Under the pieces are notes generated by a model. It was given only the letters and a program-made list of their open reading frames with translations. It was not told the DNA's origin and ran no database searches. A stretch of 64,000 nt of DNA from positions 1 to 64,000 of the forward strand of contig CALQTN020000016.1 of the NCBI GenBank assembly GCA_943333505.2, written 5' to 3'. Shown here in pieces: positions 17,017-25,544 of this stretch (its first letter is position 1; the number at the start of each line of letters is the position of its first letter). This DNA comes from Asaia bogorensis. GTDB taxonomy: Bacteria; Pseudomonadota; Alphaproteobacteria; Acetobacterales; Acetobacteraceae. A program made the position numbers and the translations under genes.

Positions 17017-18489
17017 ATGATAGACATTGCTCAAACGGCGTATGGCGACCTAGGTGGCTTGCGGGATGGCGGCGTGACGGTCTTCCGTGGCGTGCCCTAC
17101 GCCGCTCCGCCGGTTGGCGAACGTCGATTTGCGGCCCCGCAGCCGCCCACCACCTGGACCGGTTTACGCGATGCGACAGCCCACGGCCCGATCGCACCAC
17201 AAGCGCCATCGCGCCTCGCCGTGGCAATGGGCGGGTTCACCCGGCCTATGGATGAAGACTGCCTGACCCTGACAATATGGACCCCGGCCATCGATCACGG
17301 CGCCCGTCCGGTGCTGGTGTGGCTGCATGGCGGCGCTTGGGTGTCTGGCGCGGGATCGCTCGATTGGTATGATGGCGCGACGCTTGCCCGCGAAGGGAAC
17401 ATGGTCGTCGTCGGGGTGAATTATCGTCTGGGCGCTTTAGGCTATCTCAAACACCCAGATCTGCCGATCGCAGATCCGGGCACTCAGGACCAGGCTGCGG
17501 CACTCGCCTGGGTGGCGGAAAATATTACGGGCTTTGGCGGCGATCCGGGCCGGGTGACGCTTGGCGGGCAGTCGGCCGGCGCCGCCAGCATCGGACGGCT
17601 TTTACTGGATCCAACGGCCAGGCTGCATTTTCACCAGGTCATTCTCCAAAGTGGCGGATTTGGGCGGGCACCACTGACCTTAACCGACGCGCACGCGATT
17701 ACGGCGCAGTATTGCGGCTTGCTCAATATCGACGAAGGAGCGTCGGATGCGATTGCGCGTTTACAGGCTGTGCCAGTAGAGCAGCTATTGGCGTGTCAGG
17801 GCCTGCTTGCCCAGGCGCGAGCCCGGTTTGGCGAAACTACGCCGCCCTTCATGCCAACATTGCCCGAGGCCACAACGGAAGCCGCCCTGATTGGCAGAAT
17901 AGCCAGCGCAGCACAGCCCAAGCCGGTTTTGATCGGTGCGACACATGACGAGGTACACGCATTTTTCGCGGGCAATCCAGCGATGGCCACGCCAGATCCG
18001 ACCGCGTATCGGGAACGCTTTGCTGGATTGGGGGGCGATGAAACCGCCTATCGGCGCCGCCGGCCCGCAGGCAGCGCAATGGACTGGCTGGCTGATCTGA
18101 ACAGCGATCATACTTTCCTGTGGCCAACGATGCGGCTGGCCGAAGCGATCTCGGGTGCAGGCGGCCACGCCTACGCCTATCAGTTCGACTGGGCGCCAGC
18201 GGGCAGTCCCTTCAAGGCGTGTCACTGCATCGACCTGCCGTTCGTGTTCGGCAATTTCAACCAATGGCCGGATGCGCCGATGCTTGCCGGCGGCGACCCC
18301 AATGAGATTGCGGCACTTTCGGCGCTAATCCGCGCGTGCTGGGCAGGTTTCATTGGCACTGGTGCCCCTGGTCTGGCGGGCATGGATTGGCCGCGTTATA
18401 ATACTTCGACCCGACCGACGATGCGATTGGGAGCGGTGTGCGCAATAGACGGTGATCCGGCTGGGTTGAGTTGGAGAGCCCAGGCATGA
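17017..18489 (+). CDS. Type-B carboxylesterase (first of a tandem pair)
   Basis: A 490-aa alpha/beta hydrolase of the carboxylesterase B family. Visible features are the oxyanion-hole segment WLHGGAWVSG, the nucleophile elbow GGQSAGA, and the histidine segment FKACHCIDLPFVFGNF. No signal peptide is seen, so it should be cytoplasmic. The gene follows livF by 11 nt. It would hydrolyse an ester, amide or carbamate, plausibly of the compound imported by the adjacent transporter. It is clearly paralogous to the next gene. Confidence 0.88.
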   Translation: MIDIAQTAYGDLGGLRDGGVTVFRGVPYAAPPVGERRFAAPQPPTTWTGLRDATAHGPIAPQAPSRLAVAMGGFTRPMDEDCLTLTIWTPAIDHGARPVLVWLHGGAWVSGAGSLDWYDGATLAREGNMVVVGVNYRLGALGYLKHPDLPIADPGTQDQAAALAWVAENITGFGGDPGRVTLGGQSAGAASIGRLLLDPTARLHFHQVILQSGGFGRAPLTLTDAHAITAQYCGLLNIDEGASDAIARLQAVPVEQLLACQGLLAQARARFGETTPPFMPTLPEATTEAALIGRIASAAQPKPVLIGATHDEVHAFFAGNPAMATPDPTAYRERFAGLGGDETAYRRRRPAGSAMDWLADLNSDHTFLWPTMRLAEAISGAGGHAYAYQFDWAPAGSPFKACHCIDLPFVFGNFNQWPDAPMLAGGDPNEIAALSALIRACWAGFIGTGAPGLAGMDWPRYNTSTRPTMRLGAVCAIDGDPAGLSWRAQA

Positions 18490-19940
18490 GGACGGTCCGC
18501 ACGGCGCTAGGTGATTTGACGGGCGTTCCGAGTGTCACGGTCTTTCGGGGGGTTCCCTATGCCACTGCCAGCCGGTTCGCCGCACCCAAGCCGATTGACT
18601 GCTGGTCCGACACCTTTGATGCAAGGCGGCATGGCCCGATCGCGCCGCAACCGGCCTCTCGACTACGGGCCGCGATGGGGGAATTTACCCGCACGCAGGA
18701 CGAGGATTGTCTGACGCTGACGATCGCGACACCCGGCGCGGATGATGCCAAGCGTGCGGTGATGGTGTTCCTCCATGGTGGGGCCTATTTGTCAGGCGCA
18801 GGTTCGCTGGATTGGTACGACGGATCGGTGCTGGCCGGTGAGGGTGATATTGTTGTTGTCGGGGTGAACTACCGACTTGGCGCGCTCGGGTTTCTGCATT
18901 GGCCGGGAGTAGCGGACGGCAATATGGGCCTTCTGGATATGGTTGCAGCGTTGCGCTGGGTGCGCGACAATGTCGCCGAATTTGGCGGCGATCCCGCGCG
19001 CGTGACACTTGTTGGCCAATCCGCCGGTGCCCACGCGATCATGTGTCTGCTGACAATGTGGGAAACCCGCGGCTTGTTTGAACGTGCTATTCTGCAAAGC
19101 GCGCCAGCGGGCTGGGCGCCGCAGGACCGGGCACAAGGGCGGGCCAGTGCGGATGCGTTGTGCAGGGCACTCGGTGTCACGCCGGCGGAACTGGTCAATA
19201 TTCCGACCGCAAGCATCCTCGCTGCTCAAATGCAGGTTGCCCGCGTTGGTGCTCGGTTTGCAGATATCAAGCCGCCATTCCTGCCGGTGTTTGATAACCT
19301 TGCTGAGCCGAAAGCATTCCTGCGCGCGGCGGCGTCCGAGGCCGGGTCACGCGATGTTGCGATGATTATTGGGACATCGCGGGAAGAAATGCATGCCTTC
19401 TTCGCGGCTGACCCGGCGATGGACCCACCGGACCCGGACGCAATGGCGGCTGTTTTTAGCGAATTAACCGGGTCAGCCGATGCGGTGGCGCTCTATCGTC
19501 GTCGGCGGCTTGGCGCGACCGAGCGGGAGCTACTCGGCGATTTGATAACCGATCATGTGTTTCTGTTTCCGTCTTTGGCATTCGCCGATGCGGTGACCGA
19601 GGCTGGGTCGGAAGCGTGGGTGTATGAGTTTCGCTGGGCCCCGCCTGGGAACAATTTCAAGGCCTGCCACTGTATTGAACTGCCATTTGTGTTCGGCAAT
19701 TTCACCGCTTGGGCGGATGCTGCGATGCTGGCCGGCGGGAACCGGGCGGAGATGGCCGCCTTATCCACCGCCATTCGCAGCGCCTGGTGCGAGTTCGCCG
19801 AGAGTGGTGACCCGCATAGCCCGGGGTTGTTGTGGCCGCCTTATCTTCGTCCAACCCGGCAGACAATGTGTTTCGACACCGTTCTTGGTGCCATTGGTGA
19901 CCCGTCAGGCGCGGCGTGGCGAGGGGGGATTGACGCCTGA
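18486..19940 (+). CDS. Type-B carboxylesterase (second of a tandem pair)
   Basis: A 484-aa protein sharing with its upstream neighbour the segments GSLDWYDG, VGVNYRLGALG, GQSAGA and FKACHCIELPFVFGNF. This indicates a tandem duplication followed by considerable divergence. It starts at ATG 18486, overlapping the upstream stop by 4 nt. It is the last gene of the catabolic operon and ends 8 bp from the convergent helicase gene. Confidence 0.88.
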   Translation: MRTVRTALGDLTGVPSVTVFRGVPYATASRFAAPKPIDCWSDTFDARRHGPIAPQPASRLRAAMGEFTRTQDEDCLTLTIATPGADDAKRAVMVFLHGGAYLSGAGSLDWYDGSVLAGEGDIVVVGVNYRLGALGFLHWPGVADGNMGLLDMVAALRWVRDNVAEFGGDPARVTLVGQSAGAHAIMCLLTMWETRGLFERAILQSAPAGWAPQDRAQGRASADALCRALGVTPAELVNIPTASILAAQMQVARVGARFADIKPPFLPVFDNLAEPKAFLRAAASEAGSRDVAMIIGTSREEMHAFFAADPAMDPPDPDAMAAVFSELTGSADAVALYRRRRLGATERELLGDLITDHVFLFPSLAFADAVTEAGSEAWVYEFRWAPPGNNFKACHCIELPFVFGNFTAWADAAMLAGGNRAEMAALSTAIRSAWCEFAESGDPHSPGLLWPPYLRPTRQTMCFDTVLGAIGDPSGAAWRGGIDA

Positions 19941-19948
19941 ACGAGCAC

Positions 19949-21955
19949 CTATAGCAATATTGGTTGACGCGTCTCGGGCTCAGATATTTTTTCAGCTTGC
20001 AACAGTGTGACGCCGCAGGCCTGCAACAGTTCGGCTATAGCATCCAACTGAACAGGATCGCGGGTGCGGTCTGCATGGGCCCCCCTTGGGACCCATATGA
20101 CTGTCTGATAACGCGCCCGAGTTAGCAGCACGCGATAGGTATTGGTTCGATAGGCGACCGCATCCGGGTGTCGGTTCAACTGCCAGTCCGTGCCTTTGAA
20201 CTTGCGGCTTGACCAAGCGCGCTGCTCTGGCAGCCACAGCATGTCACCGCCCCAGCATAGACCGACATAGTCGAGTTCCAGCCCCTGACAGGCAAATTCG
20301 GTCGCGACTGTTTCGAGGGCTTCAGACGCGCGAACATCATCAGGCCAGCGATTGAGAAACCAATGCGCAACTGCGTCCTTGTCCAGATGATCAAGCTCAA
20401 CGCCAAGGCCATCGGCCCGCCTCCGTTTCCCAGATGAACTGCCGATTAAGCCGGTTCGACGCTCGCCGCGACAACTGGCGCGTAAATACTGGCGCATAGT
20501 TTCAAGGTCGCGGCAGAGTAGATAAGGCAAAGTCGGGCCAGCCTCGGCGATTGCCTTGGCGGCATTGATGTCGCCGGCGAGGACGGCTTCCACCCAACTG
20601 GCCGCCGCTGGATTGCGGAGAGATCGCATTGGCACGGATAAATGCAGACTGTCCTGCATGTCCATGCCGGGCATTATCGGCAACCTCTGCCGGGGCGAAC
20701 TTGCCTCCAGTGTCTCCGGTGCCGCCGCGACCTTCCAGCGCGGGCGCGCCAGCAACGCCGCCCCCCACTCGGCAAGGCCGCCTTCGCCGTCGTGGATGTC
20801 CTGACCGCCGCCGATAAGGCAAATGATTGCCGCCCAGTCCGCATGGCGTGCCATGATATCGAGCAAATGCGCGGGTTCAGATTGCGTGAGAGGGACAGCA
20901 CGGGTGGCCGTCGCCCGAATTGCCTGCTTTTCGTCCCAGGCCCGCTGCGCTTCATCGATGACAATGACATGCTCGGAAGGACTATGACCGTTGCGCACAT
21001 ACTCGTCACGGAAATCGGGCAGCTTCTGAACCGATGCCTTGGTTTTAAGATGGGCGGCACGCAACCGGTCGCGGTTGCCGCCACCAGCATCACGGGCCAG
21101 CGCCTCCCGCAGCACATGCACCAGCGTTGGGTTGCCGGTCAGAAATGTCGCATTCAGATCGCGCCCTGCCCCGAACACGGCATTTAATCCGCATAGGGTT
21201 TTGCCGGCGCCCGGAATGCCGGTTACGAACAGAATAATGTGGTGCTGATTTTGCCTGGCGTCGGATATCGCGGCCAGGATTGCGTCCTTGGTTGTGGTAA
21301 GGTTGTGCGCCTCGGCCCGGGCGCTGCTGATATCAGCGACGCCATGTTGGGCGTAGAGGGTGCATGCAGCATCGATAATTCCCGGCACCGGCCGATAGGG
21401 CGCGCGCGCCCAGGTGGCGACCTCAATCGGGCTGATGGACTGGGGCAATCGTGTCCAGATATCCCGCAAAAGGCCGCCCAGGCTGGACGACGAGGCGGTC
21501 AGGCCAGCATCGATGAAGCCAGGGAACAGGAACGGCCAGGCAATCGGACCGGAGATGGCACTTTCAGCAACGCCGATGGAAAAGATTGGGTGATGCCGGC
21601 TGGCGGAATGGAATATCTCCAAGTCCAAGGCATAGTCATCCGCCTGGCGCCTTGCGTGCGCATCGGCAGATGAAAGGCCGGTTTTGAATTCCAGCACAAT
21701 GACTGCAAGCGGGGTTACCAGGACAGCGTCGAGCCGTCGGCCCAAGCGTCGCATGTCATACTCGAGAACCAGGTGCCATTCCGCCGCCACCGCCCACGCC
21801 CGCAGCGCCCCATCCAGACTGAGCAATGTCTCGGCCCAGGCCAGCAGCTGCTGTCCCTGATTGCGCGAAAAGCGTTGCTGATCAGCAAAGGCGAGCCGCT
21901 CCACCAGCGCCTGTGGGTCAGTGGCAAGGAAGTCCGCGACTGACAGAGATTCCAC
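19949..21955 (-). CDS. DUF2075-type helicase with N-terminal PD-(D/E)XK nuclease-like domain
   Basis: A 668-aa protein. Residues about 60-115 carry the RecB-type nuclease motif set: D76 in RRLDAVLV, E89-F90-K91 in VLEFKTG, and Q104...Y108 in RRQADDYAL. Walker A is GIPGAGKT (246-253) and Walker B is VIVIDEAQRAW (330-340). A helicase motif VI-like TYRVLLTRAR lies near the C-terminus. This is the architecture of DUF2075 (Schlafen group 3-like) DNA/RNA helicases, some of which are linked to phage defence. It stands alone between a catabolic operon and flagellar genes. Biological role unknown. Confidence 0.78.
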   Translation of the reverse strand: MESLSVADFLATDPQALVERLAFADQQRFSRNQGQQLLAWAETLLSLDGALRAWAVAAEWHLVLEYDMRRLGRRLDAVLVTPLAVIVLEFKTGLSSADAHARRQADDYALDLEIFHSASRHHPIFSIGVAESAISGPIAWPFLFPGFIDAGLTASSSSLGGLLRDIWTRLPQSISPIEVATWARAPYRPVPGIIDAACTLYAQHGVADISSARAEAHNLTTTKDAILAAISDARQNQHHIILFVTGIPGAGKTLCGLNAVFGAGRDLNATFLTGNPTLVHVLREALARDAGGGNRDRLRAAHLKTKASVQKLPDFRDEYVRNGHSPSEHVIVIDEAQRAWDEKQAIRATATRAVPLTQSEPAHLLDIMARHADWAAIICLIGGGQDIHDGEGGLAEWGAALLARPRWKVAAAPETLEASSPRQRLPIMPGMDMQDSLHLSVPMRSLRNPAAASWVEAVLAGDINAAKAIAEAGPTLPYLLCRDLETMRQYLRASCRGERRTGLIGSSSGKRRRADGLGVELDHLDKDAVAHWFLNRWPDDVRASEALETVATEFACQGLELDYVGLCWGGDMLWLPEQRAWSSRKFKGTDWQLNRHPDAVAYRTNTYRVLLTRARYQTVIWVPRGAHADRTRDPVQLDAIAELLQACGVTLLQAEKISEPETRQPILL

Positions 21956-21990
21956 ACATGGACCTATTTAGTTCAGGTTAATAGGAGGAA

Positions 21991-22024
21991 CATATCATTT
22001 ATGTTAAATTCAATCAATGATATG
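21991..22024. repeat. AT-rich inverted repeat between helicase gene and flgH
   Basis: Two perfect 9-bp arms, CATATCATT (21991-21999) and AATGATATG (22016-22024), flank a 16-nt AT-rich spacer. The structure lies 8 bp beyond the flgH stop and 36 bp upstream of the helicase start. It could be an operator for the helicase gene or a weak factor-dependent terminator after flgH; there is no T-run. Confidence 0.55.
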
Positions 22025-22031
22025 TCCGCAC

Positions 22032-22763
22032 TCAGAACGGCAGCACCAGATCGAGCACTTGCTGGCCCCAGCGTGGGGTCTGCACGTCAGTCATCTGCCC
22101 ACGTCCACCATAGGCAATCCGCGCTTCGGCCATGCGGTCGTGCTGAACGGTATTGTCGCTGGCAATATCCTGTGGGCGGATGACGCCGCTGACCGCGAGT
22201 TCGCGAAGCTCCGAGTTCACCCGCACTTCCTGCCTGGCCGACACCACCAGATTTCCGTTAGGCAGTACCTGGGTGATGACGCCGGCCAGCTTGAGGGTCA
22301 CGGTTTCATTCCGTTTGAGCTCGGAGGAGCCGACATTCGAATTATTACTGGATCCGCTGACCAAACTCGCAGCCGCCGTGCCGAAAATATGCGGCACGGC
22401 TTTTTCCAGCCCGAGCATATGGGGCAATCCCATTGCCTCCGCGCTGGTGCGGGTGGCGGTGGTGTCGTTCTTCATATTCGCCGTATCGGTGATGTTGACG
22501 AACACCGTCAGAATATCACCGACGCCAGACGCGCGTTGATCCTTGAAGAAGGCCCGGCTGCCGCTGCGCCACAATGTGCCGGCATCGGGGGCCGCGACCT
22601 GAAGGGCCGGCATGGGCATTGTCAGGGGGCGGTAGTTGACCTCCCTCGTGGGATCCGAAATCGGGGTCATCGCCGGAGGGCGACCAACTTCGGATAAGCG
22701 GGTGAGATTGCCGCAACCGGCAAGGCAAACAGCTAATAATCCGAGGGCGAACGGCGCTCTCAT
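22032..22763 (-). CDS. flgH: Flagellar basal-body L-ring protein
   Basis: A 243-aa outer-membrane lipoprotein with the lipobox LAGC at residues 14-17. Conserved FlgH segments are visible: ASGVGDILTVFVNITDTA, KRNETVTLKLAGVITQVLPNGNL, and the C-terminal GVIRPQDIASDNTV. It forms the L ring around the flagellar rod in the outer membrane. It overlaps flgA by 4 bp and is the last gene of the flgFGAH unit. Confidence 0.95.
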   Translation of the reverse strand: MRAPFALGLLAVCLAGCGNLTRLSEVGRPPAMTPISDPTREVNYRPLTMPMPALQVAAPDAGTLWRSGSRAFFKDQRASGVGDILTVFVNITDTANMKNDTTATRTSAEAMGLPHMLGLEKAVPHIFGTAAASLVSGSSNNSNVGSSELKRNETVTLKLAGVITQVLPNGNLVVSARQEVRVNSELRELAVSGVIRPQDIASDNTVQHDRMAEARIAYGGRGQMTDVQTPRWGQQVLDLVLPF

Positions 22764-23749
22764 CGGAGCACCGTGCTGGCGCTGAGCACGGCGTTGGTGA
22801 CCCGTGTCCCTGCCTGGACGACCGGCGCGCTGTCGGCGAGCACCCGAACCCTGCCGGCACCAATCACCTCCGCCTCGATGATGGCGCGCGAATTTGGATT
22901 GAGCACTGTAATGCGATCGCCCAATGCGCCCGACTCCATGGCTTGTCCGGTTGCCGAAATCACCAGCGCGCCGCTTTGCAACTGGACCGAAACCCGGTTG
23001 TTTTTCGTGACCATCAAAGGTTTACCGAGATCAGCCAGCGCAATCGGCTGGCCGCGGCCCAACGTTCGCCGTACTGCAAGCCCAATGGCCTGATCTGGGG
23101 TGCGTGCGACCTCGGTGGACAGCAATGAAGCGCGGAGCCGTATTGGTTTGAGATCATCGGCACGCACGATGCTGCCAGGTTGCAACCGGTGGACCAGGAC
23201 CGGGATTTCAACCATTTCCATGACCGAACCGCTGACCCTGAATTTCTGGTTGCTGATGCCCGGCCCGCTGATCGCAATTGTTGCACCGAAGCGGCCGTGG
23301 GTACTGTCAAACTCAAGCTGCTCGATCATGATCTCAGCGCGCCCGTCAACGGAGATCAATGGTGGTGCGAAACCAGGGAGCTCAATATCGGCATCCAGCG
23401 GCGCGCCGACATTGTCGAGCGCCAAGCGTAGCGCCGGAAGCACCTCATCACGGCCAAGCGCGCGGCCGGGGCGGTCGAGCACCACCCGATCGGCCGGTGA
23501 CGCGGGACGCCAGTCTACCCCAAACTGGCGTGCGATAGCGCTTAGTTGGGCGGCCTCCACGATAATCCGGCCACCAGGCGCGGGGGCTGGTCCGATCGCG
23601 CGATCGAGCCCGGCATCGAGATCGTCGAACAAATCTGACAGTTTCACAACCGATGCAATAAGGCTTCCGGTTGGACGCAGAAACGCGGCATAGGCCGGTT
23701 GGGTGAGTGCGAAGAGCGTCAATCCGGCAAGCCAGACTTTCAATCCCAT
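22760..23749 (-). CDS. flgA: Flagellar basal-body P-ring assembly chaperone
   Basis: A 329-aa periplasmic protein with a Sec signal peptide (LAGLTLFALTQPAYA). The C-terminal half contains the SAF-type region (VHRLQPGSIVRADDLKP) and the FlgA tail GDRITVLNPNSRAIIEAEVIGAGRVRV (first and last parts visible as GDRITVLN and EAEVIGAG). The length is above the roughly 220-aa enteric form but normal for alphaproteobacteria with an extended N-terminus. It assists P-ring (FlgI) assembly. Confidence 0.92.
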   Translation of the reverse strand: MGLKVWLAGLTLFALTQPAYAAFLRPTGSLIASVVKLSDLFDDLDAGLDRAIGPAPAPGGRIIVEAAQLSAIARQFGVDWRPASPADRVVLDRPGRALGRDEVLPALRLALDNVGAPLDADIELPGFAPPLISVDGRAEIMIEQLEFDSTHGRFGATIAISGPGISNQKFRVSGSVMEMVEIPVLVHRLQPGSIVRADDLKPIRLRASLLSTEVARTPDQAIGLAVRRTLGRGQPIALADLGKPLMVTKNNRVSVQLQSGALVISATGQAMESGALGDRITVLNPNSRAIIEAEVIGAGRVRVLADSAPVVQAGTRVTNAVLSASTVLR

Positions 23750-23760
23750 GGGGCCGCTCC

Positions 23761-24546
23761 TTAACGCAAGTTGGTCAGAGTGGAGAGCATTTGATCCGAC
23801 GTCGTTATCACCTTGCTGTTCATTTCGTAGGCCCGTTGAGCGGTAATAAGGTTGGTAATCTCGCTGACGACATTGACATTCGATGTCTCAATGAAACCCT
23901 GAAGGACCGACCCGAACCCTGGCGCGCCGGGTGAACCGATGACCGGATTTCCGCTTGCCGAGGTTTGCAGCATCAGATTGTCGCCCTGGGCGTCCAACCC
24001 CGCCTCGTTGGGAAAACTCGCAAGCTGCAATTGACCAACTGTGCTCGGCGCGGTCTGTCCGCCGATGGTGGCCTGCACCTGGCCGGCGGAGTTGATGGTA
24101 ACGGTCGTCGCGTTGACGGGGATGGTAATGCCGGGTTGCACGATATGCCCGTCCGACGTCACGACTTCGCCTTGGGGAGACAGCGAAAAAGTGCCATCCC
24201 TGGTATAGCCGGTTTCACCACCCGGCAGCGTGACCTGAAAGTAGCCGTTGCCCCGAATGGCAAGGTCGAACGAGTTCGAGGTTTGTTGCAGGTTACCCTG
24301 CTCGCTGATCCGGTAGATCGCAGCGGTTTTCACCCCGAGGCCAACCTGGGCGCCTGCGGGCACGACCGATCCGGAATCGGACGAATTGGACCCAACCCGC
24401 CGCAGGTTCTGATACATCAAGTCCTGAAATTCGGCGCGGCGGCGCTTGAAGCCGGTTGTGGTCATGTTGGCGATGTTGTTCGAAATTACTTCGACATTGG
24501 TGGTTTGTGCCTGCATTCCGGTGCCGGCGATATTGAGAGCACGCAT
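23761..24546 (-). CDS. flgG: Flagellar distal rod protein
   Basis: A 261-aa rod protein. The N-terminus MRALNIAGTGMQAQ with VISNNIANMTTTGFKRRRAEF, and the C-terminus AYEMNSKVITTSDQMLSTL, are the FlgG signature ends that form the coiled-coil D0 domain. Its start lies 3 bp after the flgF stop, so the two rod genes are co-transcribed in the order flgF-flgG-flgA-flgH. Confidence 0.96.
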   Translation of the reverse strand: MRALNIAGTGMQAQTTNVEVISNNIANMTTTGFKRRRAEFQDLMYQNLRRVGSNSSDSGSVVPAGAQVGLGVKTAAIYRISEQGNLQQTSNSFDLAIRGNGYFQVTLPGGETGYTRDGTFSLSPQGEVVTSDGHIVQPGITIPVNATTVTINSAGQVQATIGGQTAPSTVGQLQLASFPNEAGLDAQGDNLMLQTSASGNPVIGSPGAPGFGSVLQGFIETSNVNVVSEITNLITAQRAYEMNSKVITTSDQMLSTLTNLR

Positions 24547-24549
24547 GCG

Positions 24550-25287
24550 CTAGGACCTCATTTGGGTAAGTTTATCGATAGCCGACCGCATACGGTCCGC
24601 CTCGGCCTGGACCAATTCGCTGGTGAACTGAAATTCGCGCAGATCGGACATCATGCGGGTCAGTTCCACGGTGGGTTGGACATTGCTGCCCTCGATGGCG
24701 CCCTGGATCAGCTGGGGGGTTGCAACCGGGGTGCTCGGCGATCCCGACAGCGAAAGTTGCCCGCCTTCTGCACGCAGGCCCTGGGCGTTGTCGGGCTTGA
24801 CGACGCCGATCCGCCCGATCGTTCCATTGTTGGAAGTAACGGTGCCGTCAGCAGCGATGGTGATATCATGATCAGTACGAGAGAGCTGCAACTTGCCACC
24901 CGAGGTGGTCAGCAATGCATTGCCCGACCCATCAACAATTTCGCCCGTCGCAGATGTGCTGAAATGACCGGCACGGGTCAGACGCACACCGGCAGGGGTT
25001 TGCACGCTGAAATAACCATCGCCCCCGATGGCGATGTCGAGCGGATTGGCGGTGTGCTGCAGGGGACCTGTTTGGGTGTCACGATAGGTCGCGCGATCCT
25101 GGGTGAACGTGATGGTGCTGTCGCCAGGCACCTTGGCCCCCTGTGCCCGCACCAGCCAGTCACTGAACACCATTCGTTCAGCATGAAAGCCGGTAGTACC
25201 GGCGTTCGCCAGATTGATCGCTGTGACATCAGTGGCGCGTTGCTGCGCAACAAGGCGGGATAGGGCAATGCTGGTGATGTTATCCAT
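24550..25287 (-). CDS. flgF: Flagellar proximal rod protein
   Basis: A 245-aa rod protein starting MDNITSIALSRLVAQQRA, with INLANAGTTGFHAER and the GGDGYFSVQTPAGVRLTRAG segment of FlgE/F/G proteins. The C-terminal end (MMSDLREFQFTSELVQ) fits FlgF. The longer in-frame Met at 25347 is less likely because family homology begins at 25287. It is the first gene of the minus-strand flagellar unit. Confidence 0.93.
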   Translation of the reverse strand: MDNITSIALSRLVAQQRATDVTAINLANAGTTGFHAERMVFSDWLVRAQGAKVPGDSTITFTQDRATYRDTQTGPLQHTANPLDIAIGGDGYFSVQTPAGVRLTRAGHFSTSATGEIVDGSGNALLTTSGGKLQLSRTDHDITIAADGTVTSNNGTIGRIGVVKPDNAQGLRAEGGQLSLSGSPSTPVATPQLIQGAIEGSNVQPTVELTRMMSDLREFQFTSELVQAEADRMRSAIDKLTQMRS

Positions 25288-25544
25288 GTCGAAACTCCAT
25301 CGGGACCGCAGGAGGTGTCGCAAGCATCGTGCCAGATTATAATCCATTGATAAGAAAGAAAAGGCCCCATCCAGACGTCGGCATTCTTTGCCGGGTTGGG
25401 CTGCGGATGCCCGGCAATTTGCGCAGATTCAGACAATCTTAATAGCGTGACGTCATACCATGATCGCGGCATTGAGACGGATGGCGCGGCCCGGGTGGAT
25501 AGCTTCACGACCTCGCCTGGGTAAAAGCAACGCATGGGCAATCT
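25288..25544. promoter_or_regulatory. Divergent flagellar promoter region with an 8-bp inverted repeat
   Basis: This 257-bp gap separates flgF (minus) from fliL (plus). A perfect inverted repeat TTGCCGGG (25388-25395) / CCCGGCAA (25410-25417) with a 14-nt spacer lies roughly midway, 100-130 bp from each start codon, and is a possible operator. I see no convincing sigma-54 (GG-N10-GC) or sigma-28 site. Confidence 0.45.

Noticed and set aside
23965-25263. A 432-aa plus-strand frame opposite flgG and flgF
   Set aside because: Antisense to two unmistakable flagellar rod genes; the translation has no coherent hydrophobic or domain pattern.
25370-25540. A sigma-54-type promoter in the flgF-fliL gap (GGCATTCTTTGC and similar)
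   Set aside because: The GG and GC elements are 8 bp apart rather than the required 10, so the match is not acceptable.
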